From: Fictibacillus halophilus
GTDB lineage: Bacteria > Bacillota > Bacilli > Bacillales > Fictibacillaceae
DNA: 64,000 nucleotides
Assembly: GCF_016401385.1 (NCBI RefSeq)
Contig: NZ_JAEACF010000001.1
Location: 1,922,001-1,986,000 of the forward strand
Direction: 5' to 3'
Positions 1-8,803 of the stretch are shown here, piece by piece. The translations under genes and the position numbers were made by a program. Numbering within the stretch: the first letter of the stretch is position 1; each line of letters begins with the position of its first letter. The notes beneath the pieces are model-generated. The model was not told the DNA's origin and ran no database searches. It saw only the letters and a program-made list of their open reading frames with translations.

Positions 1-773
1 ACACCTAGGAAAACGGTGAAAAAAAAGGCGAGTGCACCCATGCTGATATTTCTTAACAGCTTGGCCAACTGTGTGACTTTGTGATGCTCTGACATCGTTG
101 AAACGATGCTTAATAGTGCAGATAAAAAAAGAAGCGGCAATACAAAATTCTTGATTAAAAGGCCGCTAGTATTGACTAAAAACAAGATAACCGGATGAAA
201 AAAAGCGACTGAAGCGATGCTTCCCACCGTTGCCATCAAAGCCAGCAGAAGGGGGATGAGGGCAATCATGAAACTTAACATGCTATCGATCGCTTCTGTT
301 GCATAAGAAATCGCAACATGAAAACTGTTTAAAGCTAAAATGATTAAAACCATATAAATAATGCCATACGCCACTTTAGAGATAGCTGATCGATCAAAAG
401 CATTTTGGATGGATTGAAGCAGCATGCTGAATACGGTAAGCAGAATTAAGGTTCCAAGCAGTTTTCCGTGAACAACAAGTTCATGAAACATAAACTTTAA
501 AAGGCCGATCATGTAGCCTTTTATAGAAAATTCTTTTTCTCCTTTTACAAATTCAAGGAAGGTTCCTTTTTGGCTTTCTGGCAAGAATCCTCCGTACTCA
601 CGGGAGATGCTGTCCCAGTATTGTTTGATTTCATCTAGCTGCATAGAGGAAACTTGTTGATCTACCATTTTTGAAGTGATCGAGCTCGCTGATGCGGATT
701 CTATGGGGCCAAATAGGTTGAAGGAAAAGATTATGAGTAGAAGTAGACTTGTCCGCACCATCACTTTCTTCAT
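1..773 (-). CDS. spoIIIAE: Stage III sporulation protein AE (partial, N-terminal part)
   Basis: Reading the minus strand from an ATG at 773 gives an open frame that runs off the window edge, so only about 257 N-terminal residues are present. The start has a signal-peptide-like hydrophobic stretch, then a soluble segment containing QYWDSISREYGG, then several long hydrophobic helices. SpoIIIAE is a polytopic membrane component of the SpoIIIA-SpoIIQ channel that links mother cell and forespore during engulfment. Identity rests on these features plus position directly after spoIIIAD in the fixed order AA-AB-AC-AD-AE. The gap to spoIIIAD is 17 nt. The rest of the operon (AF-AH) would lie outside the window. 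Confidence 0.9.
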   Translation of the reverse strand, partial: MKKVMVRTSLLLLIIFSFNLFGPIESASASSITSKMVDQQVSSMQLDEIKQYWDSISREYGGFLPESQKGTFLEFVKGEKEFSIKGYMIGLLKFMFHELVVHGKLLGTLILLTVFSMLLQSIQNAFDRSAISKVAYGIIYMVLIILALNSFHVAISYATEAIDSMLSFMIALIPLLLALMATVGSIASVAFFHPVILFLVNTSGLLIKNFVLPLLFLSALLSIVSTMSEHHKVTQLAKLLRNISMGALAFFFTVFLG

Positions 774-790
774 CTTTACAACCCGCCTTC

Positions 791-1180
791 TTATTTCGGT
801 ATAAGCGTCAGAACGGTTTCAATAATGACCGTTAGAATTGGTATCGCCATCACGAGAATCAGTATCTTACCACCTAGTTCAATCTTAGAAGCTATAGCTC
901 CCTGACCTGCATCTCTGGTTATCTGTGCTCCGAACTCAGCAATATAAGCAATACCAATTATCTTTAGTAACGTTTCAACATAGACCATGTTTACATTTGC
1001 GTTGATGGCAAGCCGTTGAAGCATCGTTAGAATTTGCCCGATCTTATCAATCAGAAACAAAAAGATTCCTGCTCCGACCATGAGTGTGACCAAAAAAGCA
1101 AAATTCGCTTTTTGTTCCTTAAGGACTAAGGCTAAGAAAGCAGCAACCAGTCCAAAACCAACAATTTGGATAATTTCCAA
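791..1180 (-). CDS. spoIIIAD: Stage III sporulation protein AD
   Basis: A 129-residue membrane protein starting LEIIQIVGFGLVAAFLAL, with four hydrophobic segments and the family-typical 'LVLKEQK' after helix 1. I place the start at a TTG (1180) because AAGGAGG lies 8 nt upstream. The longer frame from an upstream ATG would run back into spoIIIAC and has no ribosome site. SpoIIIAD is an integral membrane part of the mother-cell side of the SpoIIIA feeding-tube complex needed for late sigma-G activity. It is fourth in the spoIIIA operon, between AC and AE. Confidence 0.93.
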   Translation of the reverse strand: MEIIQIVGFGLVAAFLALVLKEQKANFAFLVTLMVGAGIFLFLIDKIGQILTMLQRLAINANVNMVYVETLLKIIGIAYIAEFGAQITRDAGQGAIASKIELGGKILILVMAIPILTVIIETVLTLIPK

Positions 1181-1193
1181 TCTGGCCCCCTCC

Positions 1194-1400
1194 TTAATTC
1201 TGAAACAAAAAGACACCCTTTACTTTTTCAAATAAATCATCTAAAAGAGTGATGACCATAAAAAGGGCAACAACAAAACCTAGAAGAGTGACCCAGTGAG
1301 CATAATCCTCTTTTCCGATCATCTTTAATACGGTATGAAGCATCGCAACGATAATGCCAAGTCCAGCAATCTGAAACACCGCGTTTACATCCAATCCCAT
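1194..1400 (-). CDS. spoIIIAC: Stage III sporulation protein AC
   Basis: A 68-residue protein (MGLDVNAVFQIAG...) with two membrane helices, the usual SpoIIIAC size. AGGGAGG sits 9 nt before the ATG. The sequence 'MIGKEDYAHWVTLLGF' between the two helices is characteristic of the family. SpoIIIAC is a small membrane subunit of the SpoIIIA channel; together with SpoIIIAD it resembles flagellar or type III export membrane components (family knowledge). It lies 16 nt downstream of spoIIIAB and 13 nt before the chosen start of spoIIIAD, consistent with one transcript. Confidence 0.95.
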   Translation of the reverse strand: MGLDVNAVFQIAGLGIIVAMLHTVLKMIGKEDYAHWVTLLGFVVALFMVITLLDDLFEKVKGVFLFQN

Positions 1401-1416
1401 TCGTAAAACCTCCCTG

Positions 1417-1932
1417 TTACATTAAGAGAATAACGATTAAAAGTCCCATTAAAACCCCAAGACTTTTACACATTTTTTCATAACGTTCTTGTATGTCCCT
1501 TGCTTCTTTTTCTTCGCGATTAAGGTGAGCTAACGTCAACTGAATCTGCTTCTGCTGATGCTCTTTATCATGCCTGCCAAGGGTTGCCCCAAACTGGCGG
1601 AGGACTTCGATCTCCCCCATCTTAAAAGAAGTTTCTTTGGCCAGAACAGCTAACTGATTATCCCAAGCTTCTTGCACCGAAAGCTCGCCTTCCGCTAATC
1701 GGTCTGATATGGTAAGAAAGAAAGTGGACAAAGGTTCTTTTAAAGGTCTTCCGATATGCAAAAACGCCTCATAAAGAGGAGTTGATCCGTACATGATCTC
1801 GGCCTCCAAGGCTTGTAGGGTTACTTTTAATTCTCTTAACTTCTTCGGCCGTTCTCTTACTCGCTTTGCCCACTCAAAACCAAAGACCGTTGTGGCTGAA
1901 AGAATAGCGATCGCACCTATCCAACTCATCAT
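1417..1932 (-). CDS. spoIIIAB: Stage III sporulation protein AB
   Basis: A 171-residue protein with an N-terminal membrane helix (IGAIAILSATTVFGFEWA), a long charged helical central domain and a C-terminal helix (LGVLMGLLIVILLM). This is the SpoIIIAB pattern, related to the GspF fold of type II secretion. It overlaps the end of spoIIIAA by 4 nt (ATGA), which suggests translational coupling. Two adjacent ATG codons could serve as start; the first is used here. It probably partners the SpoIIIAA ATPase at the membrane. Confidence 0.94.
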   Translation of the reverse strand: MMSWIGAIAILSATTVFGFEWAKRVRERPKKLRELKVTLQALEAEIMYGSTPLYEAFLHIGRPLKEPLSTFFLTISDRLAEGELSVQEAWDNQLAVLAKETSFKMGEIEVLRQFGATLGRHDKEHQQKQIQLTLAHLNREEKEARDIQERYEKMCKSLGVLMGLLIVILLM

Positions 1933-2858
1933 GCTGCACCACCAGATGATCTGTAGATCTCATTCAATGCTCCGTCATAGATTCTTTGAATCGTTCCCGG
2001 TCCTTTATCTCGGCTCAAAATAACATACCTTTCAAATAAAGAAAGATCTCCTAAAGGTTTCATCACAGGTCGTTTCAGTGCATCTTCTATAGAGCTACCA
2101 TGTGCGGTAAAAATCATTTGAACACCCGCATGCATCGCTTCTAATATAGCTTCACCGTCTTCTTTTCGACCGATTTCATCAACAATCATCACTTGAGGGC
2201 TCATTGAACGAATGAGCATCATCATCCCTTCCGCTTTCGGACATGCATCAAGAACATCAACACGTCTTCCAAAGGTATGTTGCGGAACACCCTTTATGCT
2301 ACCCGCTATTTCAGAGCGCTCATCTACTATTCCAACTTTAAAAGAAGGAATATTTCTTTGCTGAAGGCCACAACTCACGAGTCTTGCAATATCTCTTAAT
2401 AAAGTGGTTTTCCCGGTTTGTGGAGGACCGATCAGCAATGTATTGAGCCATTTTTTTTGATAAAGATAAGAAACAAGCGGTTCTGCGATTCCAATCTTCT
2501 CTCTTGCTATCCTTACGTTAAACGAACTAATATCTTTAATGGCTTTTACGAATCCATGCTCAGTGATCACTTTTCCTGCTAGTCCTACACGATGACCGCC
2601 TGAGATGGTGATATAGCCCCTTTTTAATTCCTCTTCAAGTGCGTAGAGAGAGTGCTGACTTAACCGATTGAGCAATACTTGCGATTCTTCAGCCGTGATT
2701 GAACCTTCAGACGGATAGATCGGTTTGCCGGAACAAAGGATTTCCATCGGTTGTCCAATTCTAACCCTGATCTCTTCTACAGATTGAAGAACAGATGGGG
2801 GCAAATTTCTTAAGATATGCTGAATTTTATCTGGAAAAAGTCTAAAGATCGTCTCCAT
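1929..2858 (-). CDS. spoIIIAA: Stage III sporulation protein AA, secretion-type ATPase
   Basis: A 309-residue P-loop ATPase (B. subtilis length about 307). The Walker A motif GPPQTGKTT is near residues 144-152 and the Walker B-like segment MIVDEIGRKED is downstream. SpoIIIAA resembles AAA+/type II-IV secretion ATPases and is thought to energise assembly or transport of the SpoIIIA-SpoIIQ complex. The start METIFRLFP at 2858 is chosen because AAAGGAG lies 9 nt upstream; the frame is open further upstream but that extension has no family similarity. It is first in the operon, with a sigma-E-like promoter just upstream. Confidence 0.95.
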   Translation of the reverse strand: METIFRLFPDKIQHILRNLPPSVLQSVEEIRVRIGQPMEILCSGKPIYPSEGSITAEESQVLLNRLSQHSLYALEEELKRGYITISGGHRVGLAGKVITEHGFVKAIKDISSFNVRIAREKIGIAEPLVSYLYQKKWLNTLLIGPPQTGKTTLLRDIARLVSCGLQQRNIPSFKVGIVDERSEIAGSIKGVPQHTFGRRVDVLDACPKAEGMMMLIRSMSPQVMIVDEIGRKEDGEAILEAMHAGVQMIFTAHGSSIEDALKRPVMKPLGDLSLFERYVILSRDKGPGTIQRIYDGALNEIYRSSGGAA

Positions 2859-2891
2859 GACCGTTTTCTCCTTTAAAAGGCTAGTACTATA

Positions 2892-2920
2892 AACGTATGG
2901 CAGACATTTAAGCTTTATGC
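2892..2920 (-). promoter_or_regulatory. Sigma-E-type promoter for spoIIIA operon
   Basis: On the minus strand the -35-like GCATAAA is followed by 14 nt and a -10-like CATACGTT. This fits the sigma-E pattern (kmATAtt, 14 nt, CATACAnT), about 30 nt upstream of the spoIIIAA start. Mother-cell sigma-E control of spoIIIA is established in B. subtilis; the exact site here is inferred from sequence. Confidence 0.65.
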
Positions 2921-3284
2921 CAATAAAGGTAGATTTGAAGTTAGAAGGGAAGATAGAGGGGTTTTTGATAGATTGTTCATAAAACATTCATGAAAGAGTC
3001 TGTATTGATGGTAGGGCTTCTCATATAGTAGGAAGCCCCATTGGTATCAATTGATTGAAAAAATAAGTCGGAAGCCACTGTAGTAGAAAAAAAGCTCAGA
3101 TTGTTTATAAATATAGGGTTATGTAAAGTTTATTTCCAATTTCAATCGGATTTAAGTGATTTTTTATGGAAGATAAACAAAATAGTGAGCAAAGGTTCTA
3201 AACACTGTATGTGGAACTATACGTAGTGGGGTATTTTAGGTATTAATCCCTGAAATCCTTATAAACATTCAAGAAATTTCGGAC

Positions 3285-3347
3285 TTAATTCCGCGAGTTT
3301 CAGCATTAATCCCGCGAGTTCTTGCCTTATATCCGCGAGTCTACAAG
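3285..3347. repeat. Three-copy 21-nt repeat with CCGCGAGT core
   Basis: Three consecutive 21-nt units begin TTAATTCCGCGAGTT, TTAATCCCGCGAGTT and TTATATCCGCGAGTC. The CCGCGAGT cores start at 3291, 3312 and 3333. The 3' third of each unit varies. More degenerate TTAATCCC-like copies occur upstream from about 3242. The array lies in the 625-nt gap between spoIIIAA and efp, where no convincing gene is present; B. subtilis has the small gene yqhV here. Read on the minus strand the units give a seven-residue TRGINAE-like repeat without a ribosome site. Confidence 0.8.
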
Positions 3348-3436
3348 AATCGACAAACAACAGGCATCAGATACCCTACTTCAAACAAACCTGCATCCAT
3401 TTGCGTCCTGTTCGAAGCTTACTACATCATTACTAC

Positions 3437-3472
3437 ATAAAAAAACCTCACTCCAGAATGGAATGAGGTTTC
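3437..3472 (-). terminator. Rho-independent terminator after efp
   Basis: Minus-strand hairpin AACCTCATTCCA / TGGAGTGAGGTT followed by a run of T, 10 nt beyond the efp stop codon. Confidence 0.85.
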
Positions 3473-3483
3473 AAAGTTATAGA

Positions 3484-4041
3484 CTATGCACGAGAAACGT
3501 AAGCTGCATTTCTTGTATCGATGATCAGCTTGTCCCCTTGGTTTACGAAGAAAGGAACTTGTACGATCAAGCCTGTTTCAAGCGTCGCTGGCTTCGTTCC
3601 ACCAGAAGCTGTGTCCCCTTTAATACCAGGCTCAGTCTCTGCTACTACTAATTCAACGGTGTTTGGAAGTTCTACACCAATCGTCTCACCTTGGTACGTC
3701 ATGATGTGAACGGTCATGTTTTCAAGCAAGTACTTTAATTCGTATTCGATTTGAGAAGCTTGAAGTTCGATTTGCTCATAAGATTCGTTATCCATGAACG
3801 TGTGAGTATCTCCTGATGCATATAGATATTGCATCTTACGGTTTTCGATATGAGCTTTTGCTACTTTTTCTCCACCGCGGAATGTTTTCTCCTGGATACC
3901 ACCTGTACGAAGGTTACGAAGTTTCGAGCGCACAAATGCTGCTCCTTTTCCTGGCTTTACGTGTTGGAACTCAAGAACTTGCCAGATTCCTCCGTCAACC
4001 TCGATCGTTAATCCTGTTTTAAAATCGTTTACTGAAATCAT
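3484..4041 (-). CDS. efp: Elongation factor P
   Basis: 185 residues, full length for EF-P. The N-terminal KOW-like domain contains [17 protein letters not shown], with Lys32 at the tip that carries a post-translational modification in B. subtilis. The C-terminal part ([21 protein letters not shown]) is the second OB domain. EF-P enters the ribosomal E site and relieves stalling at polyproline stretches. CAGGAGG lies upstream of the ATG. It follows the Xaa-Pro peptidase gene by 21 nt, as in B. subtilis, and a hairpin terminator closes the unit. Confidence 0.98.
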   Translation of the reverse strand: MISVNDFKTGLTIEVDGGIWQVLEFQHVKPGKGAAFVRSKLRNLRTGGIQEKTFRGGEKVAKAHIENRKMQYLYASGDTHTFMDNESYEQIELQASQIEYELKYLLENMTVHIMTYQGETIGVELPNTVELVVAETEPGIKGDTASGGTKPATLETGLIVQVPFFVNQGDKLIIDTRNAAYVSRA

Positions 4042-4062
4042 GTTTTATCCTCCTGAAATACC

Positions 4063-5136
4063 TTAACTTAACGTTAAAAGGGTTTTAGTAGAGTGGGTAA
4101 GTGATTCATTGCCGTCTTTTGTAATGAGAGCATCGTCTTCGATCCGAACTCCGCCTACACCTGAGATATAAATACCTGGTTCAACTGTCACAAGCATTCC
4201 CGGTTCAAGAACCGTGTCAGACTTCATGGATAGAGCTGGACCTTCATGCACATCTAAGCCAATTCCATGTCCTGTTGAATGTCCAAAGTAATCACCATAT
4301 CCTTTTGAAGCGATGTAATCACGCGTTAACGCATCTGCATCCTTACCTGTCATTCCTGGTTTAATGCCTTTCATACCTAGCATCTGTGCATCATATACGA
4401 CCTGGTAGATCTCTTTTAGCTCATCCGAAACATTTCCAATGGCTACAGTACGAGTGATATCTGAACAATAACCTTTGTAGTATGCTCCAAAATCCAAGGT
4501 TACCAATTCACCCGTTTCAATCTTCTTATCCGAAGCAACTCCATGCGGAAGTGCTGATCGGTAGCCTGAAGCCACAATAATATCAAACGATGAAGAGACG
4601 GCTCCATTTTTTCTCATGAAGAATTCTAATTCATTTGATACTTCCCGCTCAGTAAGTCCGGGGCGAATATACTCGATAATATGTGAAAAAGCGGCATCGG
4701 CAATGGATGCTGCATCCTTTACTATCTTAATCTCTGATTCATCCTTAATCAAGCGCAACTTTTCCACAAGCCCGGATACCGGAACAAGTTCAGTTGTATT
4801 GTAATCTAATTGTTTCTCATATGTACGGAATGTAGAGTATGTCACATGGTCTTGCTCAAAACCAAGCTTACGCACAGAAAGCTCCTTCGTTAACTTTGCA
4901 ACCTCTTCGGGAATAGGATCGGTGTGCATCACAACACGGTAACCTTGTGCCTGTTCCGCTGCTTGAGTCTTATATCTAAAATCAGTCACTAGAATCGCTT
5001 CGTCTCTCGTGATCAAAAGCACGCCTGAACTTCCTTTAAAACCACTTAAATAAAAACGGTTTGAAGAAGATGTAACCAATAGTGCATCAATATCAAACGT
5101 ATCGAATAAACGTCTTGCCCGTTCTACACGATTCAT
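4063..5136 (-). CDS. yqhT: Xaa-Pro aminopeptidase/dipeptidase (M24B, YqhT-like)
   Basis: A 357-residue M24 metallopeptidase. The N-terminal creatinase-like domain (about 1-125) is followed by the pita-bread catalytic domain. Metal ligands are visible: Asp in TLDFGAYY, Asp in CSDITRT, His in STGHGIGLDVHEGP, Glu in VTVEPGIY and Glu in VRIEDDAL. It is expected to cleave N-terminal residues next to proline in cytoplasmic peptides. The ATG overlaps the aroQ stop codon by 4 nt. The pairing with efp is conserved in Bacillus; whether it matters for proline-rich peptide turnover is inference. Confidence 0.93.
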   Translation of the reverse strand: MNRVERARRLFDTFDIDALLVTSSSNRFYLSGFKGSSGVLLITRDEAILVTDFRYKTQAAEQAQGYRVVMHTDPIPEEVAKLTKELSVRKLGFEQDHVTYSTFRTYEKQLDYNTTELVPVSGLVEKLRLIKDESEIKIVKDAASIADAAFSHIIEYIRPGLTEREVSNELEFFMRKNGAVSSSFDIIVASGYRSALPHGVASDKKIETGELVTLDFGAYYKGYCSDITRTVAIGNVSDELKEIYQVVYDAQMLGMKGIKPGMTGKDADALTRDYIASKGYGDYFGHSTGHGIGLDVHEGPALSMKSDTVLEPGMLVTVEPGIYISGVGGVRIEDDALITKDGNESLTHSTKTLLTLS

Positions 5137-5594
5137 AACGTTTCCCCCTTCTGTTGATTATGAAAAACTTGAAGAGCTAATTTATAACTATCAAAACCAA
5201 ATCCCGAAATCTGTCCGATCGTAACTGGAGCAATAACAGATTCTCGTCGGAATTCCTCTCTAGCATGAACATTTGATAAATGGACTTCGATTACGGGGAC
5301 ATCAACACTGGCAATTGCATCTCTAATGGCATAACTATAATGAGTATAGGCACCTGCGTTTAAAACGATACCACTAAACTCACCTTCAGCTTCGTGAATA
5401 AAATCAATGAGATCTCCTTCATTATTGCTTTGTTTAAATGAGATATCCAAGAGTAGTTCTTTTGAAAAAGAAACAAGTTCCTCTTCTAGATCTTCCAATG
5501 TATGCGCGCCATATATGCCAGGCTCCCGCTTCCCCAATCGATTTAAGTTCGGTCCGTTTATAACAAGAAAGTTTCTGTTTTTCACCCGAAACAC
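5133..5594 (-). CDS. aroQ: 3-dehydroquinate dehydratase, type II
   Basis: 153 residues, close to the roughly 148 usual for type II enzymes. Hallmarks are NGPNLNRLGKREPGIYG with the catalytic Tyr in the flexible lid, NAGAYTHYSYAIRDA, and EVHLSNVHAREEFR with the general-base His region. It dehydrates 3-dehydroquinate to 3-dehydroshikimate in the shikimate pathway. The start is uncertain: a GTG at 5594 has AAAGG only 4 nt upstream, whereas a second GTG at 5585 is better spaced and would shorten the protein by three residues. It is coupled to the peptidase gene downstream. Confidence 0.95.
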   Translation of the reverse strand: MFRVKNRNFLVINGPNLNRLGKREPGIYGAHTLEDLEEELVSFSKELLLDISFKQSNNEGDLIDFIHEAEGEFSGIVLNAGAYTHYSYAIRDAIASVDVPVIEVHLSNVHAREEFRRESVIAPVTIGQISGFGFDSYKLALQVFHNQQKGETL

Positions 5595-5604
5595 CTAGCC
5601 TTTG

Positions 5605-5640
5605 CATAAAAAAATAGAATGTTCATAAAACATTCTATCA
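5605..5640 (-). terminator. Terminator after yqhR
   Basis: Minus-strand perfect hairpin ATAGAATGTT / AACATTCTAT with a short loop and a run of T. It lies between the yqhR stop and aroQ, so aroQ-efp probably depends on its own promoter or on read-through. Confidence 0.85.
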
Positions 5641-5662
5641 TAGCGTCTAATCATTTGAATAG

Positions 5663-6178
5663 TTACGAACTTTGTGTAGATTCCTTGTTTCCTTGGGACT
5701 GGCCATGACGTTCACTGTATTCAAATGAGATCGAGTAACCTACAAAAACACCATATAAAATATAGATGCACAGCGTTGTTGTTATCGTATTTTTACCAAT
5801 CGTATTCATGGGTTCCAATCCCGGAAAGATCGGGTGAAGCAAGAAAAATACAATTCCCCATAGTGCAACACCGAAAAGAATACCAGCCCACATGGATTTG
5901 ATCTTGGCAAACGCATATCGATATGCAATTGCTACTAAGATCGAAAGTAGAGCAATAATCAAAATACTGATTAGTTGGCCAATCCACTCAGTTTTCCACT
6001 TTCCAAGTGCCCATGGTGCTAAAACCAGTGCAGGACCTACTTTTGAAAAATTTAAATAGTAGGCGATAAATCCGAAAGAAGCCCAAATCAAGCCTCCAAA
6101 AAAACCAACACCAACGACTCTGCTCATGAATGAAGATTGAGATTCTTGTTTATTTTGTTCTAGTTTTGAATCGCTCAT
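5663..6178 (-). CDS. yqhR: YqhR-like conserved membrane protein
   Basis: A 171-residue protein with about four membrane helices and polar ends (MSDSKLEQNKQ...; ...SQGNKESTQSS). Helix 1 contains GVGFFGGLIWASFGFIAYY. No catalytic motif is visible. Its position between aroQ and the divergent yqhQ matches B. subtilis yqhR, a conserved membrane protein of unknown role. GGAGGTGG lies upstream of the ATG and a hairpin terminator follows. Confidence 0.8.
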   Translation of the reverse strand: MSDSKLEQNKQESQSSFMSRVVGVGFFGGLIWASFGFIAYYLNFSKVGPALVLAPWALGKWKTEWIGQLISILIIALLSILVAIAYRYAFAKIKSMWAGILFGVALWGIVFFLLHPIFPGLEPMNTIGKNTITTTLCIYILYGVFVGYSISFEYSERHGQSQGNKESTQSS

Positions 6179-6366
6179 TAACGACCACCTCCAACACTAT
6201 TAGTATGTCCACAAAACCACTGCCCAAACTTCTCACACTCTTAACCAATCATATTCCGGGTAAATCATGTATAAAATGGGAAAAATACAATCATCCTTTG
6301 TGGAGGAATATCCTGCTTTCCTGTAGAATAGAAAGTACCTACAAAACTTTAGGCTGGGGGTTCAAC

Positions 6367-7311
6367 ATGACAAAAGAGAAAAAGCCCGCTTACGGCGGCC
6401 AGGCCGTATTAGAAGGGGTTATGTTTGCCGGAAAGCACACCTATGTAACGGCAATACGCAGAAATGATGATACGATCGAGTATTTCGAACTTAAGAAAAA
6501 ACCTTCTCCTGTTCTTTCAAAATTAAAGAAGATTCCTTTCTTAAGAGGATTTATAGCCATTATCGAAGCGAGTATGAACGGTACTCAGCATTTAAATTTT
6601 TCAGCTGAACGATTTGGTGTTAACCCCGGTGAAGAAGAAAAAGAGGAAGAAGAAAAACCATCTAAATTTGCCTTTTTCTTTTCTTTAGCCATTATCGGTG
6701 TATTATCTTTCCTATTCGGAAAATTTGTTTTTACGCTCGTACCCGTTTTTTTAGCAGAAGCTTTTCGTTTTATCGTACCCGGTCATTTAGGACAGAATCT
6801 GTTAGAAGGTTTGTTCAAGTTCATCTTTTTATTAAGCTACATCTATTTTGTTTCTTTAACACCAGCGATCAAAAGAGTATTCATGTATCACGGAGCTGAA
6901 CACAAAGTAATCAACACCTATGAAGCAGGAGATGAGCTCACCGTTGAAAACGTAAAGAAGCATTCAAGGCTTCATTACCGTTGCGGCAGCAGTTTTATTC
7001 TATTTACCGTGATCGTCGGCATGTTTATCTATTATTTCTTTCCATCAGATCCGTTATGGCTAAGAATTTTATGCAGACTCGCGCTTATTCCTGTCGTTTT
7101 AGGGGTATCTTTTGAAGTATTACAGTTAACTAATAAACTAAGAGATGTTCCTGTTCTTCGTTACCTTGGATACCCTGGTTTATGGCTTCAACTTTTAACA
7201 ACGAAAGAACCCGATGAAAAACAAATAGAAGTTTCTATTATTTCTTTTAATGAAATGTTACGTCGTGACGCATCCTATGAAAGTGAACTTAACGCAAGTA
7301 AAATCGTTTAA
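6367..7311 (+). CDS. yqhQ: YqhQ family DUF1385 membrane protein
   Basis: 314 residues. The N-terminus MTKEKKPAYGGQAVLEGVMFAG and the central HGAEHKVINTYEAG...SRLHYRCGSSFILF segment are hallmarks of DUF1385. At least four hydrophobic helices are present. GGGGGTTCAAC precedes the ATG at 6367; the frame is open upstream but that part lies in the divergent promoter region. The conserved HGAEH/E/C/H residues look like metal ligands, but the function is unknown. It is the first of a two-gene plus-strand unit with yqhP. Confidence 0.9.
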   Translation: MTKEKKPAYGGQAVLEGVMFAGKHTYVTAIRRNDDTIEYFELKKKPSPVLSKLKKIPFLRGFIAIIEASMNGTQHLNFSAERFGVNPGEEEKEEEEKPSKFAFFFSLAIIGVLSFLFGKFVFTLVPVFLAEAFRFIVPGHLGQNLLEGLFKFIFLLSYIYFVSLTPAIKRVFMYHGAEHKVINTYEAGDELTVENVKKHSRLHYRCGSSFILFTVIVGMFIYYFFPSDPLWLRILCRLALIPVVLGVSFEVLQLTNKLRDVPVLRYLGYPGLWLQLLTTKEPDEKQIEVSIISFNEMLRRDASYESELNASKIV

Positions 7312-7330
7312 TCATAAGGAGGTGAACCTG

Positions 7331-7705
7331 TTGCAACAGAATCAAAGAAGATTGCATCCTATCATTTGGTTTGTTATTTCACTGGCTATTGTCGGTATTC
7401 TCTATCAACTAGTCACTTCACCTCGCGATTTATTTACAACCATTCTGATCGGAGCAGCAGTGGTCGCCGTGTTTTACTTTATCTTTCGCAGAACCTCATC
7501 GGGTGTAAACGGCAAGTATAGAAAAGCAGTCAAGCAATCTCAAAAACGGTATGGCACGAACCAAAAACCAGCAAAAACTGCCTCACCGTTGTTCTCGAGC
7601 AAAAAGACTGCTAAGAGTTCCGCACAAAGAAAGAAAACACGTGAACATCACTTAACCGTGATCGAAGGGAAAAAGAATAAGAAAAAAAATCGAGCCTCCT
7701 TTTAA
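7331..7705 (+). CDS. yqhP: YqhP-like small membrane protein
   Basis: 124 residues starting at TTG (7331), preceded by AAGGAGGTGA. Two hydrophobic helices near the N-terminus (PIIWFVISLAIVGILYQLV and LFTTILIGAAVVAVFYFIF) are followed by a very basic tail ending KKNKKKNRASF. It resembles the SA1362/YqhP family of Bacillales. The role is unknown; the lysine-rich tail could contact nucleic acid or phospholipid (inference). It lies 19 nt after yqhQ and ends at a bidirectional terminator. Confidence 0.8.
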   Translation: MQQNQRRLHPIIWFVISLAIVGILYQLVTSPRDLFTTILIGAAVVAVFYFIFRRTSSGVNGKYRKAVKQSQKRYGTNQKPAKTASPLFSSKKTAKSSAQRKKTREHHLTVIEGKKNKKKNRASF

Positions 7706-7724
7706 GGATTAGGCTCGATTTTTA
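7687..7724. terminator. Bidirectional terminator between yqhP and yqhO
   Basis: AAAATCGAGCCT / AGGCTCGATTTTT hairpin with A-tract and T-tract flanks. It can stop both converging transcripts. Its left arm includes the last codons of yqhP. Confidence 0.88.
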
Positions 7725-8638
7725 TATGCTGGATTCGGGTATCTCTTACTTGTTATCCAGCTCTGTAAAAATTGCTCAGCTCGGTCATGACCAAACGTAT
7801 AAAGTTCATTCTTTGCTTCTGAAGACAATTGAAAATCGATAACAGATACATGCTTTACGGGCATAAAAATAATATCCCGGGCATCATGCGAATCGATGTA
7901 TCGGTTATCATGCGCTTGCATCATCGTTTCAAACAAAGCTTTAAACAGCTGAACCGCATTTTTTACATTATGAGTTGGAATATGGTCGTTGATGTACGAA
8001 CTCAATTGAAAACCTAACACCGGCCGAACAGGCACCCTGTCTTTTCTTTGAAAAAGCCACATCGGAAAATTACTCAAAACGCCTCCATCTACTATAAGAC
8101 TTTTTTGTCCAACACGATTAAAAAGTTTGATGGGATAAAAGAAATAAGGAAGACTGCAGCTCATCCTAACCGCTCTTGCCACCGGAAAACGCTCCGGCAA
8201 TAACCCATACTCCTCGAGATCATCTGGCAAAACGATCAGCCTTCCTCGAGAAATATCAGACGCAATGATCTTAAGACTGCCATAAGGAATATCCGCAAAC
8301 GTAACAATTCCCCGTGCCGCTAGAAGAGAAGCTACCCAGTTCTCTAGATAATCTCCCTTAAAAAGACCTAGTTTCCAATAAAGTTTCAACCAATTCATAA
8401 AAGGAACAGGCACAATCGTTTTGCTTGTATCCAGAAACTTTCGAAAGTCTAATTTATCAATGATTTCTTTCATTTCTCCCGCGTTATAGCCTGCCTTGAT
8501 CAAAGCAGCCATCAAAGCCCCCGCACTTGTCCCAGCTACCCTCTCGAAACAGAGGCCACGATTCTCAGCTGCTTCAACAGCACCAATCAACGAAAGCGCC
8601 TTGATGCCTCCACCTGAAAACACACCATCAATTCGCAT
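7709..8638 (-). CDS. yqhO: Patatin-like phospholipase family protein (YqhO-like)
   Basis: 309 residues. The patatin hallmarks are all present: oxyanion loop GVFSGGGIKALSLIG at the N-terminus, nucleophile elbow GTSAG with the catalytic Ser, and the DGG motif (IVDGGVLSNFP) supplying the catalytic Asp. It is probably a cytoplasmic or membrane-associated acyl hydrolase of unknown substrate. I use the ATG at 8638 (MRIDGVF) because GGAGGAG lies 6 nt upstream; a GTG five codons earlier overlaps that ribosome site. Confidence 0.9.
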   Translation of the reverse strand: MRIDGVFSGGGIKALSLIGAVEAAENRGLCFERVAGTSAGALMAALIKAGYNAGEMKEIIDKLDFRKFLDTSKTIVPVPFMNWLKLYWKLGLFKGDYLENWVASLLAARGIVTFADIPYGSLKIIASDISRGRLIVLPDDLEEYGLLPERFPVARAVRMSCSLPYFFYPIKLFNRVGQKSLIVDGGVLSNFPMWLFQRKDRVPVRPVLGFQLSSYINDHIPTHNVKNAVQLFKALFETMMQAHDNRYIDSHDARDIIFMPVKHVSVIDFQLSSEAKNELYTFGHDRAEQFLQSWITSKRYPNPAYKNRA

Positions 8639-8803
8639 AAACATCTCCTCCACTACTATCCTAATCAGTAGAAGATGTCCTTTATTACCGATTCTTCAAA
8701 AATAACCTCTTTTATTATGATTTGTTTTGGTCAGGGAGGCGGGAGGCGGAACTAACTTACGGTATTCTCAAGGGATACAGGCTGGGTATGGTTGAGATTT
8801 CAA

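Noticed and set aside
3322..3651. 109-residue plus-strand ORF overlapping efp
   Set aside because: It is antisense to efp and crosses the efp terminator and repeat array.
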